From positions 2,881,501 through 2,945,500 of the forward strand of contig NZ_CP116808.1 of assembly GCF_028464065.1 (NCBI RefSeq): a DNA stretch of 64,000 nt, read 5' to 3'. Of this stretch, positions 41,162 through 50,881 are shown piece after piece. The translations under genes were made by a program, and so were the position numbers. This DNA is from Saprospira sp. CCB-QB6 (lineage in GTDB: Bacteria; Bacteroidota; Bacteroidia; Chitinophagales; Saprospiraceae). The first letter of the stretch is position 1, and each line of letters begins with the position of its first letter. The notes under the pieces were generated by a model. That model saw only the letters and a list, made by a program, of their open reading frames with translations. It did no database searches and had not been told where the DNA came from.

Positions 41162-44065
41162 ATGCGTCATATTCTACTTTTATTGATGGGTTGTATGCTA
41201 TTGGCTGGCCCTTCGCTTTTTGCTCAGAACGATTGTAATACCGTTTTTGACCAAAAAGTAAGTATGAGCGATCGTCAGAAGATTCGCTCCAAATCTATTA
41301 TTGTTCATAGTCAGACTGCTTTGAGTTATCAGTTTGTTTTGCAAGTTGATGATGATGGGATTGTTTTGGAGGTTACCTCTACAGATGAGCACCCTTTGGA
41401 GAAGGGAAACACTAAAATCATGTTGATTTCTACGACAGGTGAGAAGCGCCTGTATGATTTTATTTCGACGGCAGAGCAGATCAAGGTGGGGAATCGCAAG
41501 GGGTATCAGAATAGTATTCAGCTCAATATGGAAAATCTCAAATGGTTGGCGGCGAATAAAGTGCGCACACTTCGTTTGGTGGATATGACCGTGAGCAAAA
41601 TGTATGTTCGTCCTGTATCAAGTACTCGTCAGGAGGAGTTAACCAATATAGCTGGCTGTTTAATCAAGGTAATCAATAAGGATTTGTTGCCTTATAAAGA
41701 GGTCAATGTAACCATTGCTGGGGCAAAGACCTCTGAGCCAGTAGCCTCTACTCAAGGTGGAAATAAGCCGAAGGAAGAGCCCAAGAAAAATAATTCTACG
41801 GCTTTGATTGCGCGGGCACAGTCGAGTCCATGCGATGAATTTTCTGATGAGGAGATCAAGAAATTGAAGTATGAGTTGAATGTACAGAAAGAGTTGACGC
41901 AAGAAGCTATTCGGGAGGAGAAGCAAAAAGCGGCAGATGCACGAGAAAGTATTCAACGTTCTTTGGCTACGGCTAGAGAAAATGCGTCTAAGGAAAAATC
42001 TGTTATTGCGGAGGAAGTAGTTGCGGTTCGCCAGAAGGCTCAGGAGGAGATTACAAAGGCTAGAGAGGCGATGCGTAAAGCCATTGAGGACGCGCAGGCG
42101 ACGGCCAGCAGTTTGATTGAAAAGGCGCAGTTGGAGGCTATGCAAGTACGTCAAAAGGCAGATGCAAAGATTAGTGAAATTCAGGCGGAGGAGGCCAAGA
42201 AAGTAGCTGATGCACAGAAAAATGCTGCAGAGCGCATCAAAAATGCCAAGGAGCAGTATGTATCGGCTAAGGCACAGTATGACGCAGAAGTAGAGCTGGC
42301 TAAAGAAACCTCTGATGAAAGAATCAAAACGATTCAGGAGGAAATGGCTCAGCAGATTGCTGCGGCCAAAGAAAAGGCTAAAAAGCAACAGAACTTAACG
42401 GCGGCAGATGTGGACCAGTCTCGTAAGACGGCGGCAGAGAAAATTGCTGCGGCTGAAATTGAAGCGGCGACAAGCATTGCAGCGGCTAGAGAAAAAGCCG
42501 CTAAGGAGAAAGAGTTGATTCAGATGGATGTTTTGGAGGCTCGTCGCAAGGCTGCTGAAGATATTGCTTCTGCACAGGAAAAATCGGCTCAATCGGTGGC
42601 AGCGGCTTTAGAAAAGGCGGCCACAGAAAGAGAGGCGATTGCGGCTCAGATTGAGAAAGAGCGCAAAATTGCTGCAGAAGAAATTGCTCGCATCAAGTCA
42701 GAAATTAGAGAAGACAAAGCTGATGCGGCTAAAGAAAAGGCGCTGACTGCGGAGGAAGTGGCTGAGGCCAAGAAGAAAGCGGCAGCGGAAATTGCCAACT
42801 CTAAGGAGTTGACCAATGAAGAGGTCCTCAAAGCTAGAGAAGAAGCGAAGAGCATGAAGCTTAAATTGGCGGCGGATGTAGCCACTGCCAAAGTCAAGGC
42901 CCAAGAAGAGATCGAGCGCATTCAGAAAGAAATTCAGGAGCAGATTAAGGCCGCCAAAGCGCGAGAGGCTGAGATCAAAGCTGCTGCGGCCAAAGAAATT
43001 GCTGCAGCCAAGGAAAAAGCAGCGGAGCAAATTGCTGCAGCAGATGCAGAAGCGCAAAAAGAAGCGCAACAAGCTAGTAAGGATGCGGCTGCGGCCAAGG
43101 CCCGATATGCTGAGGCGGTTCAAGAAGCCCAAGCAGAAGCTGTGAAAAAGCAAAAAGAGATTCAGGAGAAGGTTCAATCGGATATCATTACAGCTCGTGC
43201 CAAGGCCGATGAGGTGAATCGCATGTCTCAGGATGAGATGAAAGAGACTAAGGAAATTGCAGCCGAAGAGGTGCTTTTGGCCCAAGAAAAAGCCTTGACC
43301 GAAATTGCTGAATTGCGTAAAAAGGTCGCTTCGGAAAAAGCTGCTGCTTATGCCGATATGGCGGCTTCTGATCAGGAAAAGGCCAAGAAAATTGCCGAGA
43401 ATAGAGAGGCCCAAGCTGAGGCAATCCGTGCCGATAAGGAGAAGGCCGCTATTGAACGTCAAAAGATTTTGAGCGAGGTGGCCGCCACTAAAGAAACGGC
43501 AGCTTTTGAGATTGCCAAGACTAAGGAAGAGGCGGCTAAAGCGATTCAAGATATTCGTAGCAAAACTGTTTTGGCCGAAAAAGCAGAAACGGAGCGTCTC
43601 CTCAAGGTTAAGGAGAATGTGGCTAACCAAATTGCCGATACCAAAGAAAGAGGAGCTAACGAAATTGCCTTGGCCAAGAAGGAAACCTCAGCTAAAAAGC
43701 TAGAACTACAAGATTCACTCAATGCCGCAATCAAGCTCAATAGTGAGCAGATTGCTAAGGCGCAAGAAAATGCAGCTCAGAAGATTGCCGAGGCCAAAAA
43801 ACGCTCGGAGGAGGAAATTAAAGCGATCCGAGAGACCAATGTAGCGGCTAAGCAAAAGCTAGCCGAAAGCCTCAAGGCCGTAGAAGTAGAAAATGCAGCT
43901 AAAATTGAGGCGGCCCGTAAAGCTACTCAGGAACAACTGGATAAGATTCAGGCGGAAATTAAAGAGAAGGAAAATAAATTGGCCTTCTTGAGAAAACAGA
44001 TTGAAGATGAGGAGAATGCTCTCAAGAAAATCAAATCTGAACGCCGAGTAGAAGAAGGGAAATAA
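41162..44065 (+). CDS. Exported giant coiled-coil protein
   Basis: 967 residues. A signal peptide (MRHILLLLMGCMLLAGPSLFAQ) is followed by an unassigned domain (about 23-185) and a short linker with N/K/P. From about 225 to the end there is an almost unbroken run of Ala, Glu, Lys and Ile with practically no Pro or Gly, for example AAEKIAAAEIEAATSIAAA. This predicts one very long alpha-helical coiled coil of roughly 740 residues, which would span on the order of 100 nm. No membrane anchor is seen after the signal, and no LPxTG or sorting tail. It may be a periplasmic or surface fibre or spacer. Monocistronic, with a terminator. Confidence 0.8.
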   Translation: MRHILLLLMGCMLLAGPSLFAQNDCNTVFDQKVSMSDRQKIRSKSIIVHSQTALSYQFVLQVDDDGIVLEVTSTDEHPLEKGNTKIMLISTTGEKRLYDFISTAEQIKVGNRKGYQNSIQLNMENLKWLAANKVRTLRLVDMTVSKMYVRPVSSTRQEELTNIAGCLIKVINKDLLPYKEVNVTIAGAKTSEPVASTQGGNKPKEEPKKNNSTALIARAQSSPCDEFSDEEIKKLKYELNVQKELTQEAIREEKQKAADARESIQRSLATARENASKEKSVIAEEVVAVRQKAQEEITKAREAMRKAIEDAQATASSLIEKAQLEAMQVRQKADAKISEIQAEEAKKVADAQKNAAERIKNAKEQYVSAKAQYDAEVELAKETSDERIKTIQEEMAQQIAAAKEKAKKQQNLTAADVDQSRKTAAEKIAAAEIEAATSIAAAREKAAKEKELIQMDVLEARRKAAEDIASAQEKSAQSVAAALEKAATEREAIAAQIEKERKIAAEEIARIKSEIREDKADAAKEKALTAEEVAEAKKKAAAEIANSKELTNEEVLKAREEAKSMKLKLAADVATAKVKAQEEIERIQKEIQEQIKAAKAREAEIKAAAAKEIAAAKEKAAEQIAAADAEAQKEAQQASKDAAAAKARYAEAVQEAQAEAVKKQKEIQEKVQSDIITARAKADEVNRMSQDEMKETKEIAAEEVLLAQEKALTEIAELRKKVASEKAAAYADMAASDQEKAKKIAENREAQAEAIRADKEKAAIERQKILSEVAATKETAAFEIAKTKEEAAKAIQDIRSKTVLAEKAETERLLKVKENVANQIADTKERGANEIALAKKETSAKKLELQDSLNAAIKLNSEQIAKAQENAAQKIAEAKKRSEEEIKAIRETNVAAKQKLAESLKAVEVENAAKIEAARKATQEQLDKIQAEIKEKENKLAFLRKQIEDEENALKKIKSERRVEEGK

Positions 44066-44088
44066 ACCTATTATTTCGCCCTAAACTT

Positions 44089-44125
44089 TAGCGCCCGATA
44101 TACATGCTTATGTCGGGCGCTTTTT
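44089..44125 (+). terminator. Rho-independent terminator after the coiled-coil gene
   Basis: Stem AGCGCCCGA/TCGGGCGCT then T5, ending just before an ATG at 44126. Confidence 0.85.
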
Positions 44126-44137
44126 ATGTACAGACTT

Positions 44138-45259
44138 ATGACTAAGACTAAACGCCTTGCCCTTATTGCCCGCCTTTGTGGCCTGATGTTCATCGCTCAA
44201 TTACTTTTGTCGGCTTCGGCTTGGGGATTTGGCCCTCGTTTTTTTCCACAGCAGGGACTGTTGCCCTTGCCTATGGGGGCAGCTTATTTTTATGGCTTGC
44301 TGCTGAGCTTAGGAGCACTTGTTTTTCGGCCGGATCGCTATACTTTATCCCTACTCACGGCTTTTTTAGCCTATGGCTTCTTGGCAGATTTACAATTGTT
44401 GCAAGCTTGGAGCTATCAGTATTTCTTCTTTTTTAGCCTATTGGCCTGGGCGCAATGGCAGCCCCAAAAAGCTGCTTTAGTGCAGGATCTCTTGGGCATT
44501 TTTATGGGTTGCTGTTACCTCTGGGCGGGTTTGCACAAGATCAATCCGCTCTTTGCCACAGAGGTATTTCCTTGGTTGATGGGGATTTTTTCTTGGACCG
44601 ATCACTTGGCCAATTGGTCTATGGGCGGCTACTTGATTGCCATTTTTGAGGCCTTGTTAGGATTGAGTTTTTTCTTCCCAAAATTATCGCGCTATAGCCG
44701 CTGGCTGCTCATTCCCTTCCATCTGGGCATCTTGTTATTTTTGTTTTTTGACGACTGGAACAAGGTCGTTTATCCTTGGAATTTGGGTATGCCGCTCTTG
44801 GCCCTATTGCTCTTTGGCCAAAAAACTTATCAAAGGCCAGCCTTATACAAGCAGCCCGCCTTTTTATTCACGCTTTTGCTCTTTGGCCTTTTGCCGAGTC
44901 AGCGAAGTACAGGCTATTGGCCCTATCCACTTTCTTTTTCTATGTATTCGGCCTGTTCTACGGAGCTTCATATAGGCTTTTCAAAAGAGCAGTTTAAGGC
45001 CCCAGCACTCAAGCGACAGATTCCACTAAAGGTATTGGAAACAGCTATTCATAGCCGAGGAACTTATTGGGTTTCGGTGGATGATTGGAGCATTTTGGAG
45101 TATGAGCTACCAAGCTTTTCCAACAAAATATATTTAAGGGCTTGGGCAAAGAAGTACTTGGCTCAAAGCCCCTATACTAGCATTCAACTCAAATGGGTAG
45201 AACGCAAAGGACTTTGGCCCAAGGGGAGTGAAGAGGAGTTGGAGGTCTTGAGAAAATAG
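44138..45259 (+). CDS. Polytopic membrane protein, HTTM-like
   Basis: 373 residues from the ATG at 44138; the ATG at 44126 touches the preceding terminator and is less likely. About eight hydrophobic helices are followed by a soluble C-terminal part of about 90 residues. GCCYLWAGLHKINPLF (about 130) resembles the Y.WAG..K motif of the HTTM/vitamin-K-carboxylase-like membrane family, but similarity is weak. Function unknown. A G/C-rich element starts 4 bp after the stop. Confidence 0.6.
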   Translation: MTKTKRLALIARLCGLMFIAQLLLSASAWGFGPRFFPQQGLLPLPMGAAYFYGLLLSLGALVFRPDRYTLSLLTAFLAYGFLADLQLLQAWSYQYFFFFSLLAWAQWQPQKAALVQDLLGIFMGCCYLWAGLHKINPLFATEVFPWLMGIFSWTDHLANWSMGGYLIAIFEALLGLSFFFPKLSRYSRWLLIPFHLGILLFLFFDDWNKVVYPWNLGMPLLALLLFGQKTYQRPALYKQPAFLFTLLLFGLLPSQRSTGYWPYPLSFSMYSACSTELHIGFSKEQFKAPALKRQIPLKVLETAIHSRGTYWVSVDDWSILEYELPSFSNKIYLRAWAKKYLAQSPYTSIQLKWVERKGLWPKGSEEELEVLRK

Positions 45260-45263
45260 ATTT

Positions 45264-45402
45264 GGGGCTGCCCACTCGCTTCGCTCGGGTCGGGCTGTTT
45301 CGCAGCTCGCTGTTCGCTCGGCCCTGCGCGGGCTGCGCCCGCTGGGTCTGCTGCCTTCGGCAGCCCTGCTACAGCCCCTCAGCCTGCGGGCGCTTCGCGC
45401 CC
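45264..45402 (+). repeat. G/C-rich hypervariable-hairpin element, copy 14
   Basis: Plus orientation, starting 4 bp after the stop of the membrane-protein gene. Hairpin 2 is GCGGGC-tgc-GCCCGC, hairpin 3 is GCTGCC-ttc-GGCAGC; an extra GGGCGC-ttc-GCGCCC hairpin lies after the tail. CAGCC pairs with GGCTG. Confidence 0.9.
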
Positions 45403-45442
45403 TGTAGGTCGCAGAAAGGGCCAGAGGGGGAGGGCCAAAAAA

Positions 45443-45482
45443 AAAGATGCTCACTAGCTAAAGGCTAGTGAGCATCTTTTCA
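45443..45482 (-). terminator. Rho-independent terminator for the DUF5689 gene
   Basis: Long stem GATGCTCACTAGC/GCTAGTGAGCATC with T9 on the minus strand. Confidence 0.92.
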
Positions 45483-45503
45483 TATAAACTATATCCTTAT
45501 GGC

Positions 45504-47516
45504 CTACTGAACATCAGCAGTGCTACGGATAAGCATTTGGTAGTCGGCATTGTATTGGCCAAGAATAGCCGTTACATTTACGGTACCAGTAGGAACACTT
45601 TGTCCTTTGAAAGAGGCACCATTGCTTGTGTAAAAGTCAATAGTTCCTGTAGCGTCAGTAAGGTCATTGAAGCCATAAGTTGCATCACCGCCAATAGTAG
45701 CGCCAGTGATTTGAATCAAGGTAGATTCCCAAGCTTCAGCATTAGCCAAGATGTCGGCAATTGTAGCAACACGTACGCTAGGAGTTACACCAGAAACAAT
45801 TAGGCTAGCATTAGTTGTTTGGATGCCACCTACTTGAAGCAAGCTGTTATACTCGCTAATTGTACCACCGTTTAGGATCACTTCAACAGAGTCACCAACA
45901 TTGAAAGAGTGAGCGCTACCGAAGCGGATCGTGATACCAGCAGTACCGTCTTGGATAATGAGGTTTTGGTTATTAAAGTTGCCGTTAGCAGCATCAGAGA
46001 TAACCACACCGCGTACTTTCTTAGCAGAAACTGTAACGTTGCTACCGCTGTATAGCATACGGATGCTATCAATAGTGGTCAAGTCAGCAGGACCAACAGT
46101 ACAAGGAGAACCACCTACTACATCGTTGGCGGGGTTACGCAATTGAAGTTGGTAAGTAGTAAATTGGCCAACAATAGCAGTTACTTCTAGGGTACCACAA
46201 GGAACGGCATCAGCAGCGAAAGTAGCGCCAAAGCGAGTAAAGAGGTCCATAGTACCAGTACCATCGTCAATAGTTAAGGTTCCAGAGTAAGTAGCTCCAC
46301 CAGAAAGGCTAGCATTAACAACTTTGATCAGCATAGATTCGTAGTTCTCAGCATTTGTGTTCAAGTCGCTAATTGTTACAGTAGTAGCGGGAACAGCGTT
46401 GTTGCTGCTAAGGATAGCTACATTAGCAGAGTTAACACCTTCTAGTTGGAGAAGTCCGTTAAATTCATCCAAAGTAGCGCCATCAATACCGATTTCTAGT
46501 TGGTCGCCTTCGTTGAAGCTGTGAGCAGACGTAAAGCGGATAGTGATACCAGCAGTACCGTCAGTAACGACCATGTTTTGGTCTACCAAGTTATCTGTAT
46601 TGCGATCAGAGATCACATAAACGCTGATTTTAGAGTTGGCAGGAGCAACAGTAGTGCTACCGGTGTAAGCTGCGCGTAGGGAGCTCAAGTCGATCAAGTT
46701 ACCACCAACAGTTACGCTACAGCGAGCATCTTCGAAAGTGATGTCATCAGTATCGCGGATATAAAGTTGGGCATCAGAGCCAAAGTTAGAGTGGATACCG
46801 TAGATAGTACCTTTTCCGCTAGGGGTAAGTTCTGCAACGAAGTCAGAGTAGCCAGAGCTACGAAGAAGGATAGATTCGCCATCGCAATCTACGATTGTGC
46901 GGTTAGCAGATTGTTGAGCGGCTGCATCAGCATAGGGTTGGCCGGCATCAGCAGTTGCAAATTGTGCGTCATTGATTTGGACCAACATATTGCGGTATTG
47001 CGTGCTGCTTTTGATATCGGCGATAGTTACAACGGGAGCGTTGATTGGTTGGTCGCGTTCACCGGCGATGATGATCTCGGGCAAAAGGCCTTCAGGGATA
47101 CGGTCGCCATTAGCGTTGATCGTCAATTGGTAGTTGCCTTCATAATCGCCGAGGTAGAGGCCATTACAGCGGATCCAAACTTGGCGGCCAACGGGGTAGT
47201 CGTTGTAAAGGTTGTTCATTTCTACGCGGAGTTCTACACCACCTGTAGCATCTTGAACGATAAGTTGTTTGTAGAAGTTACCGGCTTCATCAGAAGAGAC
47301 GACAATGGCCTCTACGATAATATCTCCAGAGATAGAGTCGGCGGCATCGCCGATAGTGTGTAGCGCTTGGAGTTGTGCTACAGTAGTGTTACCTGTAAGG
47401 CTAGGGAGCTCACGGATGGGGGGCTCATCAAAGTCTTTCTTACAACTTTGGAAATTGAGGCCAAAAAGAGTGAGGCCCAAGAAAAGCGCGAAAATGCGAT
47501 AAGACATACTTTTCAT
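45504..47516 (-). CDS. DUF5689 surface lipoprotein with three OB-like modules
   Basis: 670 residues from the ATG at 47516. Earlier in-frame starts exist, but MKSMSYRIFALFLGLTLFG.. followed by LNFQSC is a lipoprotein signal, so this start fits. Residues about 40-260 form a DUF5689 domain (GDIIVEAIVVSSDEAGNFYKQL, VQDATGGVEL). Two further modules of about 190 residues repeat the same plan (VISDRNTDNLVDQNMVVTDG near 310; VISDAANGNFNNQNLIIQDG near 520), each with TAGITIRF and a later IG-type strand. The protein is probably displayed on the outer membrane and binds substrate for the TonB receptor encoded just upstream. Domain duplication inside one protein is evident. Confidence 0.8.
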   Translation of the reverse strand: MKSMSYRIFALFLGLTLFGLNFQSCKKDFDEPPIRELPSLTGNTTVAQLQALHTIGDAADSISGDIIVEAIVVSSDEAGNFYKQLIVQDATGGVELRVEMNNLYNDYPVGRQVWIRCNGLYLGDYEGNYQLTINANGDRIPEGLLPEIIIAGERDQPINAPVVTIADIKSSTQYRNMLVQINDAQFATADAGQPYADAAAQQSANRTIVDCDGESILLRSSGYSDFVAELTPSGKGTIYGIHSNFGSDAQLYIRDTDDITFEDARCSVTVGGNLIDLSSLRAAYTGSTTVAPANSKISVYVISDRNTDNLVDQNMVVTDGTAGITIRFTSAHSFNEGDQLEIGIDGATLDEFNGLLQLEGVNSANVAILSSNNAVPATTVTISDLNTNAENYESMLIKVVNASLSGGATYSGTLTIDDGTGTMDLFTRFGATFAADAVPCGTLEVTAIVGQFTTYQLQLRNPANDVVGGSPCTVGPADLTTIDSIRMLYSGSNVTVSAKKVRGVVISDAANGNFNNQNLIIQDGTAGITIRFGSAHSFNVGDSVEVILNGGTISEYNSLLQVGGIQTTNASLIVSGVTPSVRVATIADILANAEAWESTLIQITGATIGGDATYGFNDLTDATGTIDFYTSNGASFKGQSVPTGTVNVTAILGQYNADYQMLIRSTADVQ

Positions 47517-47575
47517 AATATGGTATTTTTCAGTAGAAGTCATTGAGAGAGGTTTGGGGGCATCCTGGACCATTG

Positions 47576-47686
47576 GCCTAGCGATGTGCAGCAGTGGCCG
47601 TTAGGCCAGACCGACGCCCAAAGGGCGAAGGGCCGAGCGAGCAGCGAGCCCCGGAACGCAGCGCCTGCCGCAGGCAGGAGGCCCCC
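47576..47686 (-). repeat. G/C-rich hypervariable-hairpin element, copy 15
   Basis: Minus orientation; head toward the TonB-receptor stop (47726), between two genes of one likely operon. Hairpin 1 is CCTGCC-tgc-GGCAGG, hairpin 2 is CGCCC-ttt-GGGCG; AGGCC pairs with GGCCT. Confidence 0.9.
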
Positions 47687-47725
47687 AAACCTACTGAATA
47701 AGAGTCAGAAAAAATTTAGGAAAGT

Positions 47726-50581
47726 CTACATAGGTAGACGGTAAGTAATGCTTGCGAAGTAGTTGATACCGTTGCTATAGAAGTAGCGGGTGGGGAACTT
47801 CTCAGGATCTTTTTCTTCAAAGTCGTAGCGAAGTTGTTCAAATCCGCCGCTAATAATGTTGCGGTTGTTCAAGATATTGTTTACCCCTAGGTTAAAGTAG
47901 AGGAAGTAAGTTTTGCCTTTTTTGGTTTTTAGGCGAAGAGATTTACCGGCAAAAAGGTCAACGGTAAAGGCTGCGGGTAGTTCTTCTTGGGCCAAAATGG
48001 CATTCCACTGATCAGAGTCGGGGACAACGGCCTGTTGTTGGTAAGTGGGATCGGCGCTGTAGGTAACCGCTTCATAGGTACGGCGGTCTGGGTTAATATC
48101 GACGAAACTGCGGGCCATATAGTTGAAACTGAGGTTTACGAACCAGTATTTAGGCGAGCGGTAGTTGATTGCGAAAGAAGTGGCAATTTGGGGAGAGCCG
48201 GCTACATAAGCGTTGTTCATGTATGCGGTACGGCTAGACACTTGGGTGTTGGGGTCATTGTCTAGGTAGATAGAGATATTGGGGCGGCTAGTGTAGATAT
48301 TTTCAGCTACGGCAGCTACTGCTCTTAGTTTAAGGCCAGTGAGTACTTCGTATTCTCCGGCGAGTTCGAGGCCCATGTGGCGGCGGTTGATTCCGTCCAT
48401 CACGAAGTTTACATAACCGCTTTGGAGGCTTCCGTCATCGGCAGCAAAGGCGTTATCGGAGAAGAAGCTGCGGTTATAGAATTCGTTTTTAAATACAGTA
48501 TAGTAGCCAGATACACGGGCTTGTGCTTTAGGTGCTTTGAGGAGGTAACCTCCTTCTACGCCATAAATCGTTTTGCTTTGGAGGCCGGGAACGATTTGGT
48601 CACGAGTACGGGCCGAAACATAAGAGTTGCGGAAGTAAGGGGCTTTGGTACCATAGCTTCCGTTGAGGAAGAAATAGTTGCGACCATCTAGTTTGTAGGT
48701 AGCTCCTGCTTTGAAGTTATAGTTAAAGTCAGAGAAAACTTCGCCTTTGCCTAGAGAGTTATCGGGGAAGCGACCGTTGCGCATATTACCTTTTCTCCAG
48801 AATTGAGTATAGCTAAGTTCGGCAGCACCGAAAAACTCGAATTGGTCGTATTTAAACTGGCCTTGTCCCCAAGCGGCTACATTTTGGATATGCGACTCAT
48901 AGTCGTAGCCAAAAACATCGCCTTCAGAAAGCTCTGCATTGGGGTTATCGAGATCATTTTGGTAGAAGCTTTCGTTTTGGGCCGAGTCGCGTAGGGCGAA
49001 TTGGTCCACGTCTACGTAGTAATCAGCACCGAGAAGATCGTTAAGAATCTTGTAGTTATGGCCGATATAGTATTGGCCGTTAACGCCGGCGTTGAGGGTT
49101 ACATTTTCGTTGAGGAAGTTGCGGTAGATACTGTTGAAGTTAAACTGTTTGGTATCGTAGCGACGTTCTTCAACGATGTATTTTGCGCGGGTTTCGGTGC
49201 TAGAGATAGACTCATCGTAGCTATTGCGGTTTACTTCATAGAAGTTATCCCAATCGAGTTGTAGTTGTTCAGGGTTAGCTACATATTGAGCATAGAGTGC
49301 ATCGGCAGTAGCTTGGTCGGTATTATCGAAATAGCTGGGCCATTTGCGGTAGTATTCGGGGCGGGGGTCAGAGGCATTATACCAGTTAAGGGCAGTGCTT
49401 CCGTTTTCGCCAAATTGGTAGCCGAAGCTAGTGGTCAATTTAGAAGAAGGGGTGATTTTCCAGTCATGAGTAAGCATGATAACTGGAATATGAGTGTAAG
49501 AGTAGCGAGAGTTGCGTTTTACGCGGCTGCCATCCTCTTGAGTTTGCCAACCCCAGTAAGGGTTGTAGAAATAGCCATCATCGCCATTAGCTTCGCGGGC
49601 GATTTCTTGCATTTCCTTCGTTACAGGGGCATTTTTACCTCTTGCTCTGGGAGCTCCAAAGATAGAGAGGTTAAGGGCGTGCTTTTTACCGATGCGCTTT
49701 TCAGCGGCAGCATAGTAAGAACCTGCATTATAGTAAGTACCGTCTACTTGTCCTTGCTCGGCCAAACGCAAAGATCCACTCATAGAAAAGGCCCAGCCGT
49801 TAGACATTAGGCCAGTAGAGTAGATAAACATAGGGCGAACGCGGTAAGAGCGGTTAGAGGCAGCTACACCAACGCGAAGTTGTTTCCATTGGGTAGAAGC
49901 GCGCATATCAATTTCTGTAGCACCACCGATTCCACCAAAAGTATAATCAGTAGGAGCTAAGCCCACAGTATTGCTACGGTTGCGCATAGCGTCATTTAAT
50001 CCACCCCAAAGGCTCCAAGTTGCATAGCCATTCTCTGGCGAGTTCATGGGAAGGCCGTTGATATAAACGGTAGAATGCTCAGAATCATAGCCACGGATGC
50101 GGAAGCGCAAAGGGCTAAAGGCAAAGGCTGCCGTGCTGTAGAATACATCTCTAGAAGAGGTAAGTAGACCAGAGACATTAGAGCCTCCTGCACCAGAGCC
50201 ACCAGATACATCATCATCTGAAAGGCTAACAGTGGGGATGAGGTCCTCACTAGAAAGCATATCGATGCCTCCTTCTTGAACCATGATAATTGTTCCTAGG
50301 TCTTTGGTTCCTTCAGTTAGGTTTACTTCTAGGCGGTAGGTGTTCCAGCCCGCTTTGCTAAAAACAAGGGTGTGGCTACCTACTGATAATCCAGACAGCT
50401 CAAAGTAGCCCTCTTCATTAGAAGAAGAGGCGGCTTCTTGGCCATCTATACTTAAGGTAACTCCATCCACAGGCCGGTTGTCACTATCTTTGAGTGAGCC
50501 TTTCAGGCCCGCTCCAGATTGTGCCAAAACCGTCTGCCCCAAGAGCAAAAGCAAGGCGAATAATGTGATTAACTGTTTCAT
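47726..50581 (-). CDS. TonB-dependent outer-membrane receptor
   Basis: 951 residues. A signal peptide (MKQLITLFALLLLLGQTVLAQ) is followed by a carboxypeptidase-regulatory-like beta domain (about 25-105: GSLKDSDNRPVDGVTLSIDGQ..GYFELSGLSVGSHTLVFSKAGW). The plug follows (FRIRGYDSEHSTVYINGLPMN, near 160) and a large beta barrel runs to the C-terminus, ending in aromatic ITYRLPM. No FecA-type signalling domain is seen. It imports an unknown substrate. The DUF5689 lipoprotein gene follows on the same strand; a nuclease-like gene lies divergently across a 300-bp region. Confidence 0.92.
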   Translation of the reverse strand: MKQLITLFALLLLLGQTVLAQSGAGLKGSLKDSDNRPVDGVTLSIDGQEAASSSNEEGYFELSGLSVGSHTLVFSKAGWNTYRLEVNLTEGTKDLGTIIMVQEGGIDMLSSEDLIPTVSLSDDDVSGGSGAGGSNVSGLLTSSRDVFYSTAAFAFSPLRFRIRGYDSEHSTVYINGLPMNSPENGYATWSLWGGLNDAMRNRSNTVGLAPTDYTFGGIGGATEIDMRASTQWKQLRVGVAASNRSYRVRPMFIYSTGLMSNGWAFSMSGSLRLAEQGQVDGTYYNAGSYYAAAEKRIGKKHALNLSIFGAPRARGKNAPVTKEMQEIAREANGDDGYFYNPYWGWQTQEDGSRVKRNSRYSYTHIPVIMLTHDWKITPSSKLTTSFGYQFGENGSTALNWYNASDPRPEYYRKWPSYFDNTDQATADALYAQYVANPEQLQLDWDNFYEVNRNSYDESISSTETRAKYIVEERRYDTKQFNFNSIYRNFLNENVTLNAGVNGQYYIGHNYKILNDLLGADYYVDVDQFALRDSAQNESFYQNDLDNPNAELSEGDVFGYDYESHIQNVAAWGQGQFKYDQFEFFGAAELSYTQFWRKGNMRNGRFPDNSLGKGEVFSDFNYNFKAGATYKLDGRNYFFLNGSYGTKAPYFRNSYVSARTRDQIVPGLQSKTIYGVEGGYLLKAPKAQARVSGYYTVFKNEFYNRSFFSDNAFAADDGSLQSGYVNFVMDGINRRHMGLELAGEYEVLTGLKLRAVAAVAENIYTSRPNISIYLDNDPNTQVSSRTAYMNNAYVAGSPQIATSFAINYRSPKYWFVNLSFNYMARSFVDINPDRRTYEAVTYSADPTYQQQAVVPDSDQWNAILAQEELPAAFTVDLFAGKSLRLKTKKGKTYFLYFNLGVNNILNNRNIISGGFEQLRYDFEEKDPEKFPTRYFYSNGINYFASITYRLPM

Positions 50582-50881
50582 AAGCAGAATACTGTGCTAT
50601 TTAAATAGTAAAATGAAGACTGGCGGTTAGCCGCTAAAAAAAACAACAAGCAAGCGCTAGCCCCTCCTTTTCGGGGGCAAAGTTAGCACAAATAAGAGAG
50701 AGGCCACCGAAACATTCTTATGAATTAACAATAAGTTAAAGTGATATTTGAACGAAACAGGCCCTAAAAGCGGCCCAAGCCTTTATCTTTGCCCCGTTTT
50801 GGCCCTGTTTTGGCCTATTCGCTAGCAGCTTCGGCTGATAACAGATCTTATTTTTTTGCTCGAAACTAAAGAACGACCATC
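50582..50881. promoter_or_regulatory. Divergent promoter region, TonB receptor / nuclease
   Basis: 300 bp without a gene. TAACTTTG on the minus strand (50678-50685) and TATCTTTG on the plus strand (50784-50791) both match the -7 pattern TAnnTTTG and face the two genes. Good -33 boxes at proper spacing were not seen. Confidence 0.35.

Noticed and set aside
41660-43740. Long antisense ORFs (up to 310 residues) opposite the coiled-coil gene
   Set aside because: They mirror the biased Ala/Glu/Lys codon use of the plus-strand gene; the plus frame has a signal peptide and spans the whole region.
44126-44137. ATG at 44126 as start of the membrane-protein gene
   Set aside because: It abuts the T-run of the preceding terminator; the ATG at 44138 is more plausible.
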